Shown here in pieces: positions 34,029 through 43,741 of a stretch of DNA of 64,000 nt. Positions within the stretch are counted from its first letter, which is position 1; every line of letters begins with the position of its first letter. This DNA is from Helianthus annuus (Eukaryota > Streptophyta > Magnoliopsida > Asterales > Asteraceae). A model generated the notes under the pieces. It did no database searches and had not been told where the DNA came from. It saw nothing but the letters and a program-made list of their open reading frames with translations. The position numbers and the translations under genes were made by a program. The stretch is taken from the NCBI RefSeq assembly GCF_002127325.2, contig NC_035437.2, positions 159,819,097 through 159,883,096 of the forward strand. Direction: 5' to 3'.

Positions 34029-34620
34029 CCTCTTACCAAGACTTTCTGGTTCCGCCACTATTTGCTTATAAGTTAAGCAACTGCTATTATGCTGCTGGTG
34101 ATGACAATATTTATTGAGATCTTATTGTGGTTTATAAATCTGATTATGTAATGCTTGTTCAATTTCAGTGCAAGGTGTGCATGCAAACTTTCATCTGCAC
34201 GACTTCGGAAGTGATGCAGGGAACATGCTGAAGCAAAACATCCGAAAGCTTATGTGTACGCGTGTTTCCCTCATCTGGAGAAATGATAACAGATGTTTGA
34301 AGTCCCCGCTACCCCTTGACGCTCTGTCGGTAGAAAATTTAATCTAAACATATCTTTACACATACAACAAATATATAAGAATACAAAAAAAAAAAAATAA
34401 CTCCGACAACAATAAACCTTATAGTTTATTTTACCGGTCCCAAGCCCGGGTAAAGGAGGAGGGGTTTTCTCAAGTTGTTTTCTTTTCTTTTGGGAAAAAT
34501 GCCACAAGATTTTACTTCGCCTTAGGCCACCAAAATGGTTGAGCCGGCCCTGGGTACGTAATTACGTAATATACATTTTATTCAGAAACAAGTATAACCT
34601 TACATGATTTTGTAACGTTA

Positions 34621-35810
34621 TCTATACTATATAATAAAAGAAACCAATAAGTGACTCGTGTCATTCATTGAAGGCGTCTACATTTGTAATTTCTTGCATT
34701 TTCATACTTATCTTATATCAATTAATTAAATAATAATTAATCAATTAATATTAAATCTTATCTTACTTTTGAATGTCGGATAGAATCATTCTATTTTTTC
34801 TAATAATATTTTATCTTCAAATCTAAGCTATAAATATTCTATTTTTTCTAATATATATTATCTTCAAATTTAAGTTATAAATTAAAGATATTTTTTAAAT
34901 AATGCTTTCTTTCCCTTCGTATTTTATATTTTTTATTTATTCATAATATTGAATTGATTCTAACAACAAACATTTAAGATGTTGCACATATTATATATTT
35001 TTTTATAAACATTGAACATCATATATTCGCCTCGCTTGCGGTATGCGCATATAATATATATGTGTGGACGCTTGGAGGGCAAAAGTGAAATTGCACTAAT
35101 TTTAACGTTATTTTATTAAGTTCGTGAAAATAACGTTAAAAGCGGCGGACGGTTAATAATGCATCATCATCATCATGTGGTGGCGTTGACAACAGAAAGA
35201 CAAAAGGGAACATGCACTAATCGGTCTTTGTCCGATTGCTGAGTGTTATGTGCTTTATGTCCAAGGCTTGATGCAAAACTACTATCAAGCCGAGGGTCTC
35301 ACTAAAAGCAGCCTCTACATCTTACCCTCCTCAGACCCTACCTTAGCTTTGCTATTTGTGGGATTTACTGAGTATGATGATGATGATGATTTAGTACATA
35401 TAATTAGAGTTATTCAACCCGTATAATACACGAGGTTTATAAGGATATAATTTTTTTTTATTATTTAGCTTATAAAATTACATTTATTCAACCCGAGTAA
35501 TATACAAGGTTATAAAATTACATTTATTTAACTTGTGTAATACACAGTGTTTTTAAAGATATTTTTTTATTATTTAGTATATATAATTAGATTTATTCAA
35601 CCCGTACAAATCACAAGTTTTTATTATTTGGTATATAAAATTACATTTATTTAGTACAATACATGGGATTCTTAGAGATATAATTTTAATATATAAAATT
35701 ACATTTTTTTAACCCGTGTAATAAATGAGATTTTTAAAGAATAATTTTTTTAATTTAGTATATAAAATTACATTTATTCAACCCGTGTAATACACGGGGT
35801 TATAACCTAG
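34621..35810 (+). mobile_element. Non-autonomous Helitron with repeated subterminal hairpins
   Basis: Starts A then TCTATACTATATAATAAAAG and ends with hairpin CCCGTGT-AAT-ACACGGG (35782-35798), eleven bases, then CTAG (35807-35810) before T. No inverted termini and insertion between A and T, as known for Helitrons. Imperfect copies of the hairpin block (CCCGTATAATACACGAGG and others) recur from about 35418 to 35760. No Rep/helicase coding sequence. Confidence 0.8.
35250..35391 (+). mobile_element. SINE fragment (Au-like) inside the Helitron
   Basis: The block GTCTACATCTTACCCTCCTCAGACCC-type wording (here CTCTACATCTTACCC, TCCTCAGACCCTACC) and the end GGGATTTACTGAGTATGATG followed by ATG repeats resemble the 3' part of plant Au SINEs. 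The tRNA-like head is short or degenerate. Identification is from memory of the family and unaligned. Confidence 0.5.
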
Positions 35811-36287
35811 TGTGATTATATACCAATACGTAATTACGTAATCACGTAATAACTATTCAAAATCGCGTAGTCATGTAATTATACATAGTCACGTAGTATT
35901 ATATAATTACGTACTGATATATAATCATGTAACGTTATACTTGTTATTGAATATAATGCATACTACGAATTACATAATGTTATGCAATCACGTATTCACA
36001 TAAATTGTAGTTTTTTAAAAGTATAAAAAACTATAGCAATAGCCTACTACAATTAAAAAAGATAAAATACTCGTTAATATGGTGTAATTTTGTTTAAAAA
36101 AATTTGGGAGAGTAGGTTATAAGTCAATAAAAGTAGTTATTCCTATTTTGTCTTTCTCCACGTGTTTTCACCTACGTATCACTTATCTCAACCGTTAGAT
36201 TTGTTTGATCAAAGGCCTATATATAGGGAGAGAGAGAGAGGGAGAGATATTAGAAATATTTAAGAATCTAAAAGAAAGACATGTTAC
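35811..36287. other. P450 intron segment next to exon 1
   Basis: AT-rich sequence with repeated TACGTAATTACGTAATCAC wording near 35825-35900 and a GA microsatellite near 36226-36246. No gene. Confidence 0.55.
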
Positions 36288-37169
36288 CATGATGATAGCC
36301 TTAACCGTATATCTTTCAAGAAAAAAACTCGTTGAGTTATCTCTTTGAAGGTCTAATAAGATATCAACAAGATCTTGGCCTTCCACATCAACCACTTTCT
36401 TGTTCACATGCTCCTCAATGACACCCTCATAAAACTCATCAATTTCCTTAGCAAGTTGATCAGCTTCTCGATGTAACCCAGTGAGTCTATCTACCCACGC
36501 TAGCCATGGAATATAACTACCAACAGAAAAGCGTCCTAACATCGCCCCAATCCGGACTGGGATGTTTTTGTAATTAACCCCCATCCCTTCATATGTCCTT
36601 CCTAGAGCCACCCTACTAATTACATTATTTGTAAGTGAAATAAGCAACTCACTCAAATTAACAACCGATTCATTAGCTCGTTGGATCTTTTTGATCATAT
36701 GAGCTACCTCGTCCTCTCTCACTTGTCGATATGACTTAACCCTTTTGTTGCTTAGAAGTTGGAGTACGGAAATACTTTTCACTTGCCTCCAATACTCTCC
36801 ATATTTGGAAAAAGCTATATCTTTTGAATTATAAAAAAGTCTATTAGCGATGTTTAAAAATGGCCTATTTGAAAATATTATATCATGGGTTTTCATAATA
36901 TCTCTAGCTGCATCAACCGAAGAAGCTACAACTACCGGCACAGTACCAAAGTGAAGCAACATGAGTGGACCATAGGTTTGAGCCATGGATTGAAGGACGC
37001 GGTGCGTGCCCGAGCCTAATTGGTGAAGGTTTCCTATTAGTGGTAACTTTGGTGGAGATGGTGGTAGGTTTATGTGGGATTTTGAGGAAGAAAAATACAA
37101 TTTCAAAAGAAGTATAGCAAGAAGTAATGGAAGAGAAGAAAAGAGAAAAACTTGAAAGTCCAAAGACAT
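36288..37169 (-). CDS. Cytochrome P450 (CYP71 clan), exon 1
   Basis: Encodes residues 1-294. I choose the ATG at 37169 (MSLDFQVFLFSSL), not the in-frame one at 37220, because a TATA-like TTCATATAAG lies near 37240-37231 and would put transcription start past 37220. Residues 5-27 are a hydrophobic membrane anchor; the proline hinge LPPSPP follows, then PLIGNLHQLG. Later motifs include WRQVKSISVLQLLSNKRV (C-helix). The exon ends AIIM just before donor GTAACATG and joins DVFGAGTDT of exon 2 in phase, giving 493 aa, the normal family length. Wording is closest to CYP71A-like enzymes by eye. Residues encoded past 36288 toward 36195 are intron read-through. Confidence 0.92.
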
Positions 37170-37441
37170 TTTTTTCGGGTCGTTTCTGATAACTTCAATA
37201 TAAGCTTGCTTATGTTCCATATGGCATACTTATATGAAAAAGTTTCAACTCAAATGTCACCTAAAGACGTTAATGGTTCTAGAAATCTAAAAAAAAAGTC
37301 ATAATGATAACCTTCTAATATTAAATTTTGTAGACATTGAGACATCCTATCCTCTCATCTATTTTTTAACAGCTACATACCCTTTTAATTTTAACAAATA
37401 ATATCTAGATCTTGCGATGCAAGGCAAAGTTCTATAACATC
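37170..37441 (-). promoter_or_regulatory. P450 5' flank and candidate TATA box
   Basis: The minus strand reads TTCATATAAGTATG near 37240-37227, about 60-70 bases before the chosen ATG. Only about 275 bp separate the ATG from the left end of the Harbinger element at 37445, so the promoter must be short or extend into transposon DNA. No other regulatory motif is identified. Confidence 0.35.
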
Positions 37442-38489
37442 TCAAGGGTCTCTTTGGTTCGCAGAATTCTTTGAAATTGTAATAGAATTAGAATTAATTC
37501 CCTAAAATTTAATGTTTGGTTGGCACATGAGGCCACTCGGTGTGGGGGGTCGTCCAGGCCCGGCGACGCCCCCCAACACCATTTCCCCGAGGACGGCGTC
37601 GTCTTCACCAGCTTCTCTAAGACGTTGAGGACGGGTACTACATGACAAAAAATCATGTCGTTGACAACGGCTATAATTTAAAAAAAAATCAATTTCCATA
37701 AAAACAATCAAAATTCAACGGCTATATTTCTAAAAAAGCAAAAAAAAAAAAAAAAAAATTTACCTATAAATACACCAAAATCACCCCATTTTTTACACAC
37801 TTCAACCAATTCTCTCTCAAATTTATAAAATTGTTCTGCTTTTTATAAAATTCTTCTACTTTAGCCATGGATCCATACAACCCGGACAACCCGAACCCGA
37901 ACCCAAACGCTAACCCAAACCCGAACCCAAACCAAAACGTTTTCTCTGTACCCGTCTACTATCCTACGATGGAACCGAGTTGGTCATCCTCGCAATTTTC
38001 TCTCAACGCTTTCTCGGGTTTCCAACAAACCCCCAACGCTTTCTCGCAAATGAGCCAACTCCAATCAATGCAACAAATGCAATCGTTACAACAAATGATG
38101 ATGTCAAACCCGTTCAACTCGCAATTTCAATCTCAACCACAACCTTCATCAACACCGGTAGAATCGTCTCCCCAACCACAACCCGTAGAAGATGACGTTG
38201 AAGAATGTGTTCTGGGGACGCAACCGCAATCCTCGAAACGGAAAAAAGGGAAGCAAGTGACGGGTTACAAAGATCAACATTCGAAAGCCAAGGCAAAACT
38301 TTGGACAAAGATCAAGGAGGAGGCGTTAGTGAAGGCATGGGTTAGCACATTAAAAAGCCCCATTGTTGGTATGTAAAAATATATAAATTTTATACTAAAA
38401 ATATATAAATTTAAAAAAAATTAATAAATACTTTTGTTACATTCTAAAAATATAGGTAACAACCAAACCGTCGAGGGGTCTTAGAAAGC

Positions 38490-39130
38490 TGTTGGTGCAC
38501 TTGTGTCTGTACTTTGTCTGTATTTAGTCACGATGTAAACGATGTCCATGTCAGTCCTGTAAGTTGACCAAGTCAACCGTCCTCCTGGTTTGACTTGGCC
38601 AAACAATCAGATATTGGTTGTAACTTGTCTGTCTCGAAGGATGAGTGATCGAAGGATAATGTAGATCCTTCGATCTCATGGAAAGATATGCTTCGAAAGT
38701 TACTGTTGGACTTCGAAGGATATGCAATCCTTCGAAGTATTTGAAGATCTTTCGATGGCTTTGTGATCGATAGATGATCCTTCGTGACATCTATCGGATC
38801 CTTCGGTCAGACATGCTGGGCTGGGTATATATATACCCGTGCAGTGTATGTTAGAAGATAGAGATGCACACCAAGAGATAGAGAGAGTGGAGAGCATTCT
38901 GTCCGAAACACACACACACACACTTTGAGAGTTTGCAAGTTTGATTTGTAAACATTGTGTTTGTAACTGGAACCTTCATACGTATTAATACAGTGGTGTT
39001 AATCGGTGAACCTTGTGTGTTTGTCTTTCTACTTGCTTCATCCCGGTTTGCTTGCTAGCTTGGATTCCGCACTCGCTAGTGGGTTTGTATAACAAGGTTT
39101 AGGTTCGTCATCCTCCGAGAGGGACCTACA
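38490..39130 (+). repeat. 5' LTR of the Sirevirus-like element
   Basis: 641 bp, TGTTGGTGCACTTG to GACCTACAA. Contains palindromic TTCGAAGGATATGCAATCCT-type blocks, a TATATATACCCGTGC promoter-like segment near 38827 and a CA microsatellite near 38911-38926. Differs from the 3' LTR, for example, at CCCGTGCAG/CCCATGCAG and TTGTGTTTG/TTGTGCTTG. Confidence 0.92.
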
Positions 39131-39132
39131 AG

Positions 39133-39145
39133 TGGTATCAGAGCC
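39133..39145 (+). other. Primer-binding site for initiator tRNA-Met (Sirevirus-like element)
   Basis: TGGTATCAGAGCC lies two bases inside the 5' LTR. Confidence 0.9.
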
Positions 39146-39635
39146 GTGGCTCTTTACCTTGTTTAAAACCGGGTTTGTTCAAGTTCTTGGTGTGTTTGAA
39201 CATTTGGTTTAGCACCCGTTTTTGGAGTTTTTCCTGCATTTTTAAACTGAAAAACGTGTTCTAAACCTTTCGGGAGTGTTCAAGTTTGGGTTGGGTAACT
39301 TAAAAATCTTGTTCTAAAAGTTTTGGTTATTTCCGGCCAAGATTCCGGTTATCTCCGGTGACTGGACTTGTTGGATAAGGTTTGCCTTTTTGGGAAATCT
39401 TATTTGAAAGTCAAAAAGTTGGTGAAAATTCGTGTGCAGAACATCCCTTCTGCCGAAAGTTGGTACACCAACCAATCACCTTTCTCACCAACCTGTCACC
39501 TTTTTGACAGGTGTGTCAGAGCATTCGAAAGATATCCTTCAACATCGAAAGACCATCTTTCGATCAAAGACAGCTCGATAGATAAGCATCTTTCGAGTAG
39601 TCTTTCGAAGTCTAAGCATTATCTTTCGTTCTTGG

Positions 39636-39855
39636 AATCTTTTCGAAGGATACATTTTCGAAAGATAAGAATCTTTCACTGTGAATCTTTCGAGATTAGT
39701 GTTCGAAAGATAAGGATCTTTCATTGTAAATCCTTCGTGATATTTGCTCGAAAGATAAAGGTCTTTCATTGTGAATCTTTCGAGATCTGTGTTCGAAAGA
39801 TAAGGATCTTTCAAAATTGTGAATCTTTCGAAGTCTTTGCTCGAAACTCAACAGT
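39636..39855 (+). repeat. Leader tandem repeat of about 45 bp
   Basis: Four to five copies of GAATCTTTCGAGAT..TGTTCGAAAGATAAGGATCT lie in the untranslated leader upstream of gag. Each unit contains the palindrome core TCGAAAGAT/ATCTTTCGA, related to the TTCGAAGGAT palindromes in the LTR. Confidence 0.8.
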
Positions 39856-39984
39856 GATCTTTCGAACACTGTTGATCCTTCGAACAAATCTTGATCTTTC
39901 GAATAAGTCAGTATCTTTCAATTCGTGTCTGTTTGCTTTTAACAGTTTGTGTTTGTGTAGGTTTTCTATTAGTATTTGATCAAA

Positions 39985-42900
39985 ATGAGTTGTACAAGTC
40001 CTTGGGATTGGAGTTTGGACTCACAATCTAGTCAAGAACTAACTTCTGCTGCAGCTTGGGCAAAGAGCATGTTTCCACCGCCATCAATCAGTCCAAGTCA
40101 ATGGGCTTTGGTATCCAATCAAAGTCAAAGCATTCAAAACCTTTTGATTAGTGAAAGCGAAACGGGAAGCAACAATCGTCCACCGAAGTTGAACCATATG
40201 AACGATTTTCCATCATGGAAAAATCGTTTTCACACGTATGTTCAAGGGCAAAGCACCGATCTTTGGACATGTTTCATCAATGCGTTCAATACTAATCTTG
40301 AAGTTGCAGCTTCCACTTCAGAAGGTTATGCTAACATGCTTGAAAATGACAAGAAGGCTTATGAATTGGAGAAAAAGGCCTTTGCTACACTTACACAAGC
40401 ACTCAACAAAGATATCTATCATCAGTTCTCATATTGCAAAACCACGAAAACGTTGTGGGATGCCTTAGTAGCTAGAGGAGAAGGCAACGCAGCTGCTCGA
40501 AAGTCTCGTCATGATTTGTTGAAGAAAGAGTTTGAATCGTTTCAATTTTTGGAAAACGAAACTCTAAATGATATGACAACACGGTTCTATCATCTGATTA
40601 GTGAAATGTGTGCTTATGGAGTTGTATCTACTCAACAAGACATGGTGAATAGGTTTGCTGACGCTTTACCTCCAAAATGGAGTTCATTTATTGAGCTGTT
40701 GAAGCATACTGGAACTCTAGACACGGTCAATATCTATGAGTTCATTCAGAAGCTGGAACATAAAAATGATGAAGAAATCAGGAAAGCTAAGCGAGCTCCC
40801 GCTCCTCAGAATACAGAAATGTACCTTCCAGGCTTCGATGCTTTGGCTAGATCCGCTGCAGCTCAGCAACAACAACCTAAACTGCAGACTGCATTTGTGT
40901 CCAACACAAGTTCCTTTCCATTTCCTCAGTCAAAAGCTGCTCCACCACAACCTCAATTTGATCCGAGGTCTTACATTCCCGTTCCAACACAGCCACAAGT
41001 CCAACCTCAACAATAACAACAACAAGCTCATTATACAAGCAATCCTCAACCTCAACCCCAAAATCCTAACACAATCCGAGTCGACAATTCAAATCTTTCA
41101 CACCTTAGCATTGAAGTTGCTAAGGAGCATATGGAAATTATCAATACCATGGTCAGTGCTTACTGTGGTTTGGTAGCAGGTCAGCTTGGAAACATCAACA
41201 TGACCAATGAAGATTATCAACAGATCGACAAGGAAGAAATGGAGTTGATGGATATAAAATGGGCTTTTGCATGTGCGGTTAGAAGGGCCAAAGACTTCAT
41301 GGCTCGTACTGGTAGAACTTCGTTGGAAGGAAAGAAAGATACGAAGTATGGGTTTGATATCAACGCCGTTACATGCTTCAATTGTGGTAATAAAGGGCAC
41401 TTCAAACGTGAGTGCACTCTACCAACAAAACATGGCAATCACAACCCTTTCAGAAACCAGACGAGTACTACAAATGTGAATGCCCAGCAAGAGAACCGTG
41501 AGAGGAGGATGGTGGCAGTGAATAACAATCAGGGCCAGCCTGGAACTTCAAATACCAATCGGGCTTTGGCTGTTCAAGCTGATGAGGGATGTGACTGGTC
41601 AGTGCAGTTTGGTGATGATGATCAGAGAAGTGGAACAGCTTGTTATGCAAAGATCATCGAGCATGTTCATAAAGAAGAGTCTTCTGGAAGTGATGACAGT
41701 TCTGGTTATTCTGGAAGTTCTGATGAAGAAGGCTCTGTTTCTGGGGATAATCACTCAGAGTCTGATGTGAAGGAGGAAGGAGGTGATGATATTCAGGATC
41801 TACTGAATGAAGCTGATGAGCTTAAATGTCAGAAATCAATTCTGATTAGGAAGGCGGCTACTGCATCAAAGGAAATGGAGAAGTTATTTTCTGAAGATGG
41901 AGCTTTTTCTTTTCAAACTGCCTTTATGGCAAATGGTTCAGCCTCTTCTAGTCAGGTAAATTCTGAACCTCCTGCTCCTAGTGTTTGTAAATCATGTGCT
42001 GATATGAAGCTTGAATCAGAAAAGCTTCATAGTCATAATCAGAATTTGGTTATTGAACTGTCGAAATGCAAAGAGGCGAACATGGCTTTAACTCGGAATG
42101 AAAAAGAGTTTAAATCTGTAATAGAGACATTAAAGAAAAATGTGTCCGAGGTTAACAAAGTAGTTTACCACAAGCAAGTAAGTATAAATGAATATATTAA
42201 CATTGTGGAAGAAACTAAGAAGCAATTAGCCATTGCCCAATGCGAGCATGATGCGATCAAACAGAAATTGGATAGTTATTCTAACTCCCAATTTGTGCTT
42301 GATCACATCATCGATGTTCAACAACCGAAGGGAAATCAGAAAGGCATAGGGTATAAGAAATGTCCGCCCCCTTTGATGAACAATTATACCAAGATGCCTG
42401 ATGAGGAGGAAATGCCTCGGTATGAACCCAGTGTGCCTCTTGATGTTGAGGAATTTGCTACTGGCCTTGGGTTCAAACCGGACAATTCTTCGAACACACC
42501 CTCTGAGCAACAAGAAACGTCATCATCCATGAAGCAAAGTCCTCCAATTATCGAGGACTATGAGACATCGGATGATGAATCAGAAGTGACTGTAAGTGAT
42601 CAGGATAAATCACTTAACAAGATGAAAGGAGTAGTTATTCCACGAGAGAATCACATCCTTTGTGATCCTGATACTCCTGATGTTCCATCTGTCAAGAAGC
42701 AAGTGATTGATCCTGTCAAAGTTGATAAGACATGTGTGTCTACTGTTAAAAGCAGTAATGTGTTGTACACATTGGTTGGAGATAATAAAATCTACTCAGA
42801 TCACGTTTTTCCAATTAAAAATGTAAATCAATCTTTGATTGATAAAGTCTTTGAAGACAACACAAACAAATTTTTGGGAAAAACACTTCCGGGAATTGTG

Positions 42901-43725
42901 GTAACACAATGTGATCCAATTCCTAAGGCTGAGATTAGAAAACAGTTTGGTAACCAAAGATCTTCAACCACTCAACAACCTACTGCTTCTAATGGTAAAC
43001 AACCAGTCAAACGAGTTCAAAAACATATAGTTTCTCAGAAAAAGTCTGACACAAAAGGAGCTCGATTTCAAAAGAAAGCAAAAGATGTCAAGTTTGTGTC
43101 ATCCAAGGGTACTGATAAGATTGAAACTTTTGAGAACAAATCTAATACTGATTTTGTAAAACAAGTGACAATCTTAAAACGTAACAGTGATAACAATTAC
43201 ACTCAACGCACAAATGGGTGTGATGAAAAGGCTAGTACCTCGGGTTCCACGAGTTCGACATCTTGTGGTCAATCAAGTTCTCCTAAATTTGTTGAAAGGA
43301 GAACGTGTTTTAAATGTGGAGAAATTGGGCACATCATCAGAAACTGCCCAAATGCTCCAAAGAATAAATTTGTTGAGAAAGCTCCACCTGAAACAGTTCA
43401 TCCTCAACGTCGGTCAGTTTCACCTAAACATGATAAACGAATGGTAAAAGAACAAGAAACTAAACAACGACGTAAGAACATGAAAACTGTTGAAAAGGCT
43501 TTAAAATCTGAAGTTAAAACAGTTCAAAGGGAACCAAGTGAATCACAACCTGTAAAACCAGAATCTTCAAAAACTGGTAGGCATAAACGAACTTGGTTAC
43601 CTAAGGTGGGTGACAATTCAGGGGGAGCAGTTGTTCTTGAAAACCATCAAGAGATTGATATCACGTTTCGTGATGCTCAGGGACGACCCAAGACCACTAA
43701 GGCTTGGGTCCCCATTCTCAACTGA
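39985..43725 (+). pseudogene. Sirevirus-like gag with one in-frame stop
   Basis: Starts at the ATG at 39985 (MSCTSPWDWSLD). The first part carries the copia gag fold (FPSWKNRFHTYVQG, TLWDALVARGEGN, ENETLNDMTTRF). A TAA at 41014-41016 in a CAA-rich stretch (PQQ, stop, QQQ) breaks the frame, which then continues in the same frame from 41017 to 43725. The later part has a knuckle CFNCGNKGHFKREC (41374-41415), an acidic Ser-rich stretch, coiled-coil-like helices, a second knuckle CFKCGEIGHIIRNC (43306-43347), and the end TTKAWVPILN. CAA to TAA is a single transition. Total would be about 1246 codons, long for copia but usual for Sireviruses. Confidence 0.85.
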
Positions 43726-43741
43726 TGATTTTAAATGACAT

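Larger units (their letters stand above)
30138..34286 (+). pseudogene. Captured fragment of an At2g23090-like small zinc-finger gene
   Basis: An exon piece at about 30138-30182 encodes AGTQLEANKKAMSIQ and stops at a GT donor (CATCCAG then GTTTTC). A second exon, after TTTCAG at 34168, encodes CKVCMQTFICTTSEV, then, after a 2-base loss near 34209, CREHAEAKHPKAYVYACF and PHLEK with a stop at 34284-34286. The peptide order matches the small plant protein family typified by Arabidopsis At2g23090 (SERF/4F5-like N-terminus plus a zinc finger). The start codon and first residues are absent and the frameshift breaks the finger, so it is not functional. The retained intron shows that the capture was of genomic DNA, not cDNA. 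Confidence 0.75.
30007..34552. mobile_element. hAT-like element carrying a host-gene fragment (Pack-type)
   Basis: The left end CAGGGCCGGTCCAA and the right end (other strand CAGGGCCGGCTCAA) form short inverted termini. They are flanked by GATACGTA (29999-30006) and GGTACGTA (34553-34560), an 8-bp duplication with one mismatch. There is no transposase. The cargo is two exons of a small zinc-finger gene, with the gene's intron interrupted by a 3.4-kb gag-only element. Without that insertion the element would be about 1.1 kb. Confidence 0.7.
24066..36287 (-). other. 12.2-kb P450 intron filled with transposable elements
   Basis: The donor GTAACATG follows exon 1 (AIIM at 36288), and the acceptor TTCCTAG precedes exon 2 (DVFGAG at 24065). 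The intron is 12,222 bp, whereas CYP71 genes usually carry this intron at about 0.1 to 1 kb. From right to left it contains a Helitron, a hAT-like element with a captured gene fragment and a nested gag-only element, a large foldback, a short hAT MITE, a Tourist-like MITE and a hAT remnant. The stretch 24066-25158 holds nothing I recognise. Splicing is inferred from phase and family gene structure, not shown. Confidence 0.8.

Noticed and set aside
37170..37220. Upstream in-frame ATG of the P450 (MEHKQAYIE)
   Set aside because: It puts 17 polar residues before the membrane anchor and lies too close to the TATA-like box; the second ATG gives the usual N-terminus.
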